A stretch of 64,000 bases of DNA from Cenococcum geophilum 1.58 (Eukaryota > Ascomycota > Dothideomycetes > Gloniales > Gloniaceae), in contig KV748224.1 of the NCBI GenBank assembly GCA_001692895.1, positions 620,001 to 684,000 of the forward strand, read 5' to 3'. The position numbers and the translations under genes are program-made. The notes below the pieces were generated by a model that did no database searches, was not told the origin of the DNA, and saw only the letters and a program-made list of their open reading frames with translations. Shown piece after piece: positions 56,100-64,000 of this stretch (position 1 is its first letter; each line of letters starts with the position of its first letter).

Positions 56100-56868
56100 T
56101 GTACACCTTTAATAAATACTACTTTAAGATTAATAAAATTGCTATATATAGTATAGTCTTTCTATTAGCTCCTTACTGAAGGAAGGCCTATATTAATTAT
56201 AACTAGAAAGCTGTTTAAAGGGAGCTAATAGTTAATATAGCCTAAAGGCTTTAAGTAAATAAGGATAAGGATAAGTATACAAGAGGAGAAAGCTATCGCT
56301 CGCAATTACGAGCCAAACGAGTATAATCTTTAGAATAAGAAGTAGTTAATTCTTAATATAATTAAAGATAAATTTAAATACTTTATCAGCGTCTCTTCTA
56401 CCAATCTTCTTACCAGTACTACTACCCTTAATTAGTGGCTTAATCTAAGTAATTAAATTAACTACCTAGCGCTCTACTATATAACGATAGATACCCTATC
56501 TATACTACTTATATTATTTAAACTAAAGTAAATATTTTTAGAAGCCCAAAGGATAATTACCTAGTAACGGGCAAAGCTTAGGCTAATGAATATTAAGCGA
56601 TCGGAGCACTTAAAGTCGTGGGTAAGAGGAGGACTTGTATCGGGCTAAAGGAGATAGCCTTTAGTGAACGTTAGAGGGGGGGAGGGGGTAGAGGCTTCTA
56701 GGGAGGAGTCGGCTATATCGATTTAGTAATACACCATGCTAAGACTGGTGGTATTACCTTCATCTAAGATATCGCAATTATTCATTGATATCGCGATATT
56801 TTGATTGGCTTATGAATTGAATATAATATTTGGCCTATTTATTCATTCATTCATCATCGACAACCCTG
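56100..56868 (+). mobile_element. hAT remnant, inverted relative of the PKS-inserted hAT
   Basis: It ends at 56868 with ATCATCGACAACCCTG, whose outward reading is CAGGGTTGTCGATGATGAAT, close to the terminus at 5853. Inward, several blocks match the left part of that hAT in inverted orientation: ATTCATAAGCCAATCA, the TATCGCGATAT palindromes, and CCAGTCTTRGCATGGTG. The transposase C-terminal sequence is on the plus strand and full of stops. The other end was not found, so it is truncated. Confidence 0.75.
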
Positions 56869-56986
56869 GTATTAGCCTTTGAGAATAATGGATATTTACC
56901 TTTTCAAGATTTATCGTTGTAATGCTTCTCGAGTTATAATTAAAGTACTGATTACACTATTAAAAATTACATACTGAGGGCTCTAG

Positions 56987-58219
56987 TTACAAACTCTGGG
57001 GGAAATCAGCAAAACTCAGTTGCTGCTCAATTACCTCAGCAACCATCTCATCTACCGATCTAAAATGCTTCAGCCCTAGAATTTGTTCCGCCCTAGTCGT
57101 ATCTACCACTCCTCCCTTCATCTCCCAGCCTTCAACCTTAGACCCCACTCGAGGGTACTTCTCTTTAACAAAATCACCGACTTTATTCCAATCAAAAGGC
57201 TGCACAGAGAGCATGAATTTTCCGATTCCACTGCTCCAACTATCCGGGTCCATATCAGGATCCGACTCCGTAGCTACTTTTAGAGCTCTTAAGTGAGCTT
57301 CGGTAACATCAGCGATATGAACACCGCGGTTGCCATGGGTTGGGTTGGGCGTTTGCAGAGCTTTCCATAGCCACCCGTTGGTGCTATTAGGGGACAGCTC
57401 CGCAAAGGAAGACTGTAGCAAATTATGCCCGTAAATGAATGAGGGGTGGATCGTTGTGACTGTAAAATGTGGTTTCTTTGCTTGTACGAATTCAGTGGTC
57501 GCTTTGTCGGCTAGGATCTTGGAGCCGGCATATGCTTGCCCGCTGTTAGCGAAGGGGAAGTCCGGGGACAAATGGACGTTCGCGGCATTTGATTCTAATA
57601 AACTTTAGCGACTAAAAACATGTAGCATATTTAGCGCAGAATTGATGAAAGTCTGCTAAGGATCTACCGTGACAAACGAACCTTTATCCGGAACACCTTC
57701 AGGGAAGCCATCGATAGGTTTGAGGGCTGCAAATGAAGAGGTAATGACCACTCTATTGATACTGGGAACTTTTGTGGCAGCCTCGAGAATATTAGTAGTG
57801 CCGAGAATAGCAGGCTCTATGTAGTCTTTCTTCCAATTTGTACCCTATCTAATGTTAATAAGACAGGCAACTACAGTATCATGGAGGTAGAACTAACGCT
57901 GGATGGCAAAGGTGAAGCTACATGGAAGATGTAGTCAACGCCGTCTAAAAAGCCATCATATGCGCCATCTTTAGTCATATCTGACACTATCACAAATTCG
58001 GCCTTGTCGCCATATTGGGGGTCAAAATGTGCCTTAAGTTGTTTGGCTTGGGCATCTCTACGGACGCTGCCTCGAACGCGGTAGCCCGCTTTGAGAGATT
58101 CGTTGACTAACTGAGCGCCGACGAAACCAGCTGCGCCAGTGAGCTGTGGGGTTGATTAATCTCAAATAAGAGTCCTGGACCTTGCCAAGTGTACATACGA
58201 AAACAAGTTCTCTAGTCAT
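56987..58219 (-). CDS. Extended SDR NAD(P)-dependent reductase (Gre2/DFR-like)
   Basis: Four exons: 58219-58199, 58143-57898, 57844-57682 and 57594-56987. Introns are 55, 53 and 87 bp; the third donor (GTTCGT) is the least certain. The product is 345 residues, normal for the family. The first exon encodes only MTRELVF. Exon 2 starts LTGAAGFVGAQLVNESLKAG, the Rossmann G-x-x-G-x-x-G of extended short-chain dehydrogenases. Next come YIFHVASPLP, INRVVITSSFAAL and the catalytic YAGSK (in NSGQAYAGSKILADKA), then TTIHPSFIYGHNL and HIADVTEAHLRAL. Such enzymes reduce aldehydes or ketones; the substrate cannot be predicted. It sits between two repeat blocks but seems intact. Confidence 0.85.
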
Positions 58220-58755
58220 TGCTAGCTGCCTTTTCCTTGATATGATAAGGGCAGAAGTATTTTGATGAATTGTCGTGGTTAGAGTGAGCAAGGCTTAGAG
58301 AGGATATGTGACCGTTGTCTGAGATGCTCAGGTTGGAATTTCAAAGTCTAAGTGCCAAACGCTGGGAGTAAACCAATTATATAGGCAATGGATTGGTAAG
58401 AAAACATCATGTTTACATGTATGTGCATCTTGGTTTTGTTTTATTGCCACAATCAGTAATTATTCATCCGAGGATTAAGGGCCTCGGAATGTGCTGTCAG
58501 TCTCCTTTCTAAGCAACTCGCAGCCGCTTTGCATGCCTCGGACATAGGCTTCTCCAAGGGATAGCTAGCTTTCATGATTACTACGCCTTGGGAATTTATT
58601 GGGCATGCTCGACTTCCTTAGGTAGGCTTATAAGGTGTGGTTCAGTAATCGGAGTTGGATGAAATCTTGGTGGGGCATTATCTCATGGGTCTGTGACGGC
58701 GCTTTTCCCTTACCTCAGCAAGCTCAGACCATAGAATTAATTAGCGGACATACGT
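58220..58755. other. Promoter side of the SDR gene
   Basis: About 0.54 kb upstream of the SDR start, bounded on the right by a foldback element. No gene recognised. Confidence 0.5.
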
Positions 58756-59199
58756 ATAACGTATTAGCCACCCAGTCGAGCCAGCCACCCGGTCGAGCCA
58801 CCCCAAAACACACCAAAATCTACCAATTTTAGCCTTTTATAACTCCACCCCTATTAAAGATATTTAAATAAAAATTTAAATATAGCTGCTTATATATAAA
58901 AGATTTCTATTTTTAATATTTTTAAAAAAGTATTACATTATTAATTCTATTCATTGCCTAATTCGGTCCCTTTTAGGTCTATATAGGCCTTTATTAAGTA
59001 TTTATTAGCTTAAATATATAATCCTTTTTAATAAATATTATAAATAGAATACTTCGATATATAAGGAGCCATATTAAAATTTTTTATTTAAATATCTTTA
59101 ATAGGGGTGGAGTTATAAAAGGTTAAAGTTGGTAGATTTTGGTGTGTTTTGGGGTGGCTCGACCGGGTGGCTGGCTCGACTGGGTGGCTAATACGTTAT
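58756..59199. mobile_element. 444-bp foldback element with ~115-bp inverted arms
   Basis: The left arm starts ATAACGTATTAGCCACCCAG and the right arm read inward starts ATAACGTATTAGCCACCCAG as well. Both continue through GAGCCAGCCACCCGGTCGAG, CCACCCCAAAACACACCAAA and ACTCCACCCCTATTAAAGAT with very few mismatches. The centre is AT-rich. The arms are hardly RIP-mutated although the DNA on the right is. No obvious target duplication and no coding capacity. Confidence 0.8.
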
Positions 59200-60540
59200 C
59201 CGCAAGCGGATATCGCTAACCTTTTTTTGTCAAAAAGTTGATTCTATGGTCTGAGAGACTTTCGCGAGATTTATTAAGCGGTCCAACTTATTTTATATAT
59301 AGAATAGTTACCTTCTTTAATAAAATTAATCTACACCCCTAGAATAGCTATTATCTTAAAAATACCGTTAAATTAATCTATAGAAGCGGCTCTATAATTA
59401 ATTAATATATTTACTCTATTAGCCCCCACAATATTAAGTAGAAAGCGCTACTAAACGGGTAATATATTAACAATTAAATCCCCTACTCCCACTATAAATA
59501 TAATACTAGTTAACTAGTAGACGCCTGTTTAAACGCTAGCTAGAGTATCTGCTACGCGGATATCGCGCCTAGTAATAAAGAAAGAGAAGGCTAGAGTTAT
59601 TACAGAGCATTTACGGGGCTAAAGATGGTCATTTAGTAACCTTTCTTTGGCGTAGCTATAGCATAGTACTAGTAAAAGACAACGCTTAAAAAAGAAGAAG
59701 GTAGGGGAGCTTATTATTACCCTTTTAAGGGATAAAAAACCTATAATGCGATTAAGGAGGCTATAGATATTTATTTGGAACTGGTTAATACGGTTATAAA
59801 TATTCTTTATAAGGAGCTTTATAATCTTTAACAGAAGACGGTTATTTTTAGCCTATAGAAGTTAGATCTTAAGTTTAACGACGTTTAACTCTTATAGGGC
59901 TATAAAGCAATTAGCTAATATACCCCTTTACTTTACTAACTAATAAAAGGATTATTAATATAATTAAAAAGTAATAAATTACGAAATCCGCATCTAGGGC
60001 GGGTTTTTCTTTTTATATTTATCCTTTTATTAGGCCGCGCTTAAAGCTCTACTAACTATTTTACTTAACTTCTTAGTCTTTATTTTTAAGGTATAGATAT
60101 AAAGCGTTAGGTTTTATTACTGCTTTATAGACTAGGACTTATTAATAGATATTAAACGCTTAACTTTTAGAAGATAGGATTAGCTAAATGCTCTAAGGAA
60201 GGTTATAATATTAGTGGCGGATATACTAGCGTTAATATTATTAAAGACTTACCTCTAATTAATATCTACTCTTAATAATATCTATATTATATATAACAAT
60301 TTTAACTACCTTAAGCGATCGCGATATTAGTTAGTTAGAGACACTAGTGTTTTCTATTCCTATACTACTAGAAAACTTATCTACGGATTTTATATTCCCC
60401 CTAGTGGCCTTCTTTAAAGTATACTATATAACTAGGTGTAGCTTTAAATTAAGGATATTACTAAGGCGCTAGGTAATATATATAATAGCGTTTAAAATCG
60501 GATATTAATTTTTATAATTATAAATGCTCTCTAAAGCGCG
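59200..60540. mobile_element. RIP-degraded repeat DNA, family not assignable
   Basis: About 1.3 kb of AT-rich DNA with stops in all frames and scattered protein-like stretches. It is presumably transposon-derived. No host gene. Confidence 0.45.
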
Positions 60541-63500
60541 TATTACGGCGCTGGTAAAAACTAGTAGAAACTAGTAGATTGTGGCTAATAGATATTGGTA
60601 GATTATAGTGGATAGTCGCAGACAGTCGCAGACATTTTACACAGTTCTAGACAATTGCCGTCACGTGACCAGAGGATTGTATATAACGTCGAGCGGCGCT
60701 ACCCTCTGTCTCCTTTCCTTTCTCTAGCGTTAGATCCTTATTTATAGACTACTAATTATATAGGCTTGCGCGTCCCTCTTACTATACTTATGCCTTAATT
60801 AACTAAGTCGCTAATATTATCTAAAGCTTAACTACCCTTTCTTTTTAAGAAGGAACTTAAATATATCTACGGACTATAAATAAAAATAGAATATAAAAGT
60901 AGACCTAAAGACTATTACTAAAACTTAAAGAATAAAAATAGAACTAGAAGAATAAAAAAGAATAATAAGACCTAGAGAATACGCATAGACTAGAACCCCT
61001 ACAGAATCCTACTAGAAATTACCCTAATAACTATATTACTATACTAAGAACTACAGCAGCCGGTAAAGCAGCCGTAGGACCCTTAAATACCTCTAATAGT
61101 AAAACAGCAACTAACTTAAACTCCTAGGTGGAGCTTATAGCAGCTAATACTAAAATTAAACGACTTTAAGAGCTACTTAAAGCTAGAGAACCCCCTACGC
61201 CTAGTAAGGAATTACCGGACACCTAAAGACTTACTATCCCTTGCATTGATAAACGCGTCCTTAGAGCTGTGCTCCGTGCGCACCAATTAGGAAGCTGCAT
61301 ACGCAGGCGGTTAACCATTCTGTCAGATAACCAAGGCCGGGGCTGGCGGTGGCTTTTTCGCGACCCTTTTCGCGACCCTTTTGGAAATAGGATATTGAGT
61401 AGGCTGTATAAGATCTATATTAATAGAAATGTAGTTACGAACCATTGTGGTGGTGTAATTAATTGATAAAGTTATCTATTCTCCACTTGACGTGAGGAAG
61501 TTGATGTTCTTTGATCGCGTGCACGGGCCACATCTCTAAGTACACTATCAATGCAAGGGATAGTCCTTAAGGCTCTAGCCTAATATATAGTATTAGCATT
61601 ATTGTAATCTATAAAGGTTGCGGACCCCCTATTACTTATAGACGGAACTAACCCTATATTTAATAATTGGAGCTTTAATTATAGGATAATCTTAAAGTTA
61701 ATACAGACTACTTCCCTACTACTTAGGCTAAAATAGCCTACGTTTTTGGCTGTACTAGTAGGGACGTATAGATATACCTACGTCTGCGATACGTATAGGA
61801 CTTAGTAGATCCCTTCCTCTCTAAAGAAGAGATAATTGTTTACCTGTCTTTTATTTATAAGAACCCCTTTAAAGTATAGAACGCCCGACTTAATTATAAA
61901 AGCCTAAATATAAAAACGATAAAGACCTTCTTAGCCTTTTAAACTCGCTTTCTACACCTAGCCGGCTAGGCTTAAATTCCTTAAAAAGATTTAATACTAA
62001 ACCTATTTAATAAGCTTACCCTAGACCTATAGCGAGCCGTACTACTAGTTTTTACTACTATATAGACGCTAAAGGAACTTATAGACTAGTACTTAGCTAT
62101 TAACTAAGGCCTTTACTAAATTAAGGCACGTGCTAAATAGTATAAAGCTAGAAACCCTTTAAATTAGACTATAAGCAATATAAGAACGGCCTATAATCCC
62201 CTAGCATAATTAGCAACCCCCGCAGCACTACCTATATAGCCTACTACCAATTTAGCAGCTAGCCGTACGGCTAGTCCTACTATAGTTCCGACGAATGCTT
62301 AGCCTATATATAGGCCCTTAGTAATTAAGAAGCTTGCTTTTTTTACGGTTAAAAAGGCTACTATATAAAGAATTACCTAATAAATATAAAAGCGGATGAG
62401 GTTTTATTAATCTAAAAGGATAGCGTAGAGTTAAAAAAAGAGGAACCTTAGAGGAAGACTCCTCTCTAAGGTTAAAAGGGATTAATATATTAGATATTAA
62501 TTTAGGTTAGCTAGTTAGTAGAAGAAGCTGCACTATCCCTTATACTTTATTCCGTAATAGATATTAAGTTTTAACCTCTGTTTTAGCTAACTTTAGAGTA
62601 AATACCTTTGCCTTAATAGACACCTAGTATACCGTAAAGCTAGCTAACTTTCTAAATATACCTATTAAAGAACTACCTAAACTAATTCCTATTTGTGGGT
62701 ATAATAGGCGGATAGGGCTACCTATTACGACTATCTTATGGATTTACCTCTATATTAACGGACGAAGGTAATATGATATCCCCTTCCTTATTACGGACCT
62801 AAGTAGCTATAATATAATCTTAAGGCGAAAATAGCTAACCTATTTAGGCTTATAGCTTAACGTATAGAGTAGACGGCTTATTTAGCCTAAAACCCTACTC
62901 CTAACCCCTTCTTTTATAAAAGAAATTAGCATTATAATAGAAAACCTTATACGGCCTTAGATTAATACTATTTACTAGGCTAATGCTATATATAGGGATT
63001 AGACCTTTAAGAAAGATATATAGCTTAATTTATAATAGATCCGTATACTATATCGCCCCCAGACTACCTATATTACGCTACCCGCATTAAAGACCTAGGA
63101 AGTTAGTAGTAACTTAAAAAAGCCCCCTATAGAGAGCTTAGGCCCTATATAGCTATAAAGAATAGTAAGGGATATTTGATGTTATACTAAACTAATAGAT
63201 TAGAGGGATAACCTACGGAGGATAGAATGGGAGCTAAGAAAAATTATAAACCGTAGACCGCAAAATATGGTCTGGAAAACGGCTATAAGGAAACTAGCGG
63301 ACCTCCTACTAGTTAATATCTACTATATTAGTGCCGTAGGATTTTACTAGAACTTAGTTTAGCCTAATATACTCGCCTTTATAACGAGCTTATATAAAAT
63401 TAACTAAATAATTAAGGAAAAGGGAAGTAAGCTTAGTAGATAAGAAAGCGAGCTTATAGATAAGGAACTAGTAGAATAAAAGCTACCCTATTAATACTAG

Positions 63501-63585
63501 AAATTTAAGGACGTATTTTCTAAAGCCGCGTTTAATATACTTTTACCTTACTAACTATATAACTATAAGATTAAGATTAAGTAGG
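60541..63585 (+). mobile_element. Degraded Gypsy element: gag, protease and start of reverse transcriptase
   Basis: On the plus strand, Gag-like sequence occupies about 60980-62170, interrupted by a MITE at 61233-61564. A retropepsin follows: ALIDT at 62610-62624 (the DTG glycine codon is now TAG), then LPITTI, YDIPFLITDLSSYNIIL and LTYLGL. At about 63510-63580, DVFSKAA and YNYKIKIK match the linker just before a Gypsy reverse transcriptase. The coding sequence is then cut off by the LTR at 63586. Every part has RIP-type stops. Confidence 0.75.
61233..61564. mobile_element. 332-bp inverted-repeat element, not RIP-damaged
   Basis: ACTATCCCTTGCATTGATA at 61233 and TATCAATGCAAGGGATAGT ending at 61564 are perfect 19-bp inverted repeats. 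The interior is GC-normal, with a direct repeat TTTTTCGCGACCC / TTTTCGCGACCC at about 61350, and is unlike the surrounding AT-rich gag. It therefore appears to be a later insertion. No recognisable protein is encoded. Confidence 0.7.
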
Positions 63586-63955
63586 TGTTACGGAGCGAGT
63601 ATAAGTGGCGATAATATATACTAAGGTAGATATTATTAAGCTATGTATATAAACTGTGTAAGAAGTTAAGACGTCACGTAAGGAAAGAAGGTAGGAAAAC
63701 GGGAAAAAAGGGTATATATTGTTAACTTGGTTACTTAATTAACACGTATATAGGGCAGAATAGGGTTTAGGTTATAGTCCTAGTAGAACTTAGCAAAATT
63801 TAGTAGAACTTAGTAGAATATAGCAGAATACCATAGATTGCCGTTAGATTACTATTAGATTACTATTAGATTGCTATTTTACGGTTAGTCTTTAATTACT
63901 AAGTTAGTAGAAATAGGTAAATGTATACAAAGTATTATAGGGGTGTCCCGTAATA
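63586..63955 (-). repeat. LTR copy 2 (370 bp)
   Basis: The same repeat as 1018-1387, in the same orientation and of identical length, with many transition differences. It starts TGTTACGGAG and ends CCCGTAATA. The next bases on the right read, on the minus strand, AAAGGGGAGGGAC directly before the LTR. This is a polypurine tract, so it is the 3' LTR of a minus-strand Gypsy that extends beyond the window. Confidence 0.8.
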
Positions 63956-63968
63956 GTCCCTCCCCTTT
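63956..63968 (-). other. Polypurine tract of the right-hand LTR element
   Basis: GTCCCTCCCCTTT on the plus strand (AAAGGGGAGGGAC on the minus) immediately adjoins the LTR end. This fixes the element's orientation. Confidence 0.6.
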
Positions 63969-64000
63969 AAACTTAAGCTTCTGTAAGATAGGGCTATAGT

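Noticed and set aside
15573..58219. A secondary-metabolite cluster joining the PKS and the SDR reductase
   Set aside because: The two are about 41 kb apart with housekeeping genes between them, and the PKS is a fragment. No other tailoring enzyme or transporter is present.
1..64000. tRNA or rRNA genes
   Set aside because: I looked for T-loop type GGTTCGAATCC-like sequences with matching acceptor stems and found none I could support by eye. A tRNAscan run would be decisive.

Overview
The window looks like nuclear DNA of a filamentous ascomycete (Pezizomycotina, possibly Leotiomycetes; the class is a guess from overall protein resemblance). The evidence is short 45-180 bp spliceosomal introns with GTAAGT-type donors and CTAAC/CTRAC-type branch sites, fungal-only gene families (SIN component Cdc14, Kre1-like wall protein, LDB19/ART1 arrestin, fungal GH16), and AT-rich blocks of retrotransposons full of stop codons in the C-to-T / G-to-A pattern expected of repeat-induced point mutation (RIP).

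Layout. 1-5.5 kb: RIP-degraded repeats (Gypsy gag and LTR, hAT remnant). 5.5-17 kb: a type I polyketide synthase (PKS) pseudogene cut in two by a 9.7-kb hAT transposon (5853-15564) flanked by a perfect 8-bp target-site duplication. That hAT carries a complete but dead Copia element (9653-14987) inside its transposase gene and a satellite-rich foldback region (7073-8697). 17-55 kb: an ordinary gene island with DPH7, an F-box-like membrane protein, Cdc14 (SIN), a PAP2/inositolphosphotransferase-like protein, an LDB19-type arrestin, a Kre1-like protein, a GPI-anchored GH16 glucanase/transglycosidase, a Cdc25-type RasGEF, a C2H2 transcription factor and NHP2. 55-64 kb: a nonsense-mutated SET-domain pseudogene, a second hAT end in inverted orientation, an apparently intact extended SDR reductase, then RIP-degraded DNA with a plus-strand Gypsy gag-protease and a second copy of the 370-bp LTR seen at position 1018.

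The genes do not form a pathway. Several touch cell-wall or morphogenesis biology (Kre1-like, GH16, RasGEF, SIN Cdc14), but they are dispersed housekeeping genes. The PKS fragments and the SDR are about 40 kb apart and there is no support for a metabolite cluster.

Non-autonomous DNA elements are unusually frequent in the gene island. At least five short inverted-repeat elements look like MITEs with TA target duplications, and there are one near-perfect 110-bp hairpin and one 444-bp long-arm foldback. The most informative signals are the nested insertion history in the PKS, the contrast in RIP damage between the two Copia LTRs, and lesions in genes next to the repeats (SET pseudogene) and inside the island (an in-frame stop in the membrane F-box gene, a 1-nt frameshift in the PAP2 gene).

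Limits: everything was read by eye. Exon borders are inferred from splice consensus plus reading-frame continuity, and family names come from recognised motifs, not from a search.
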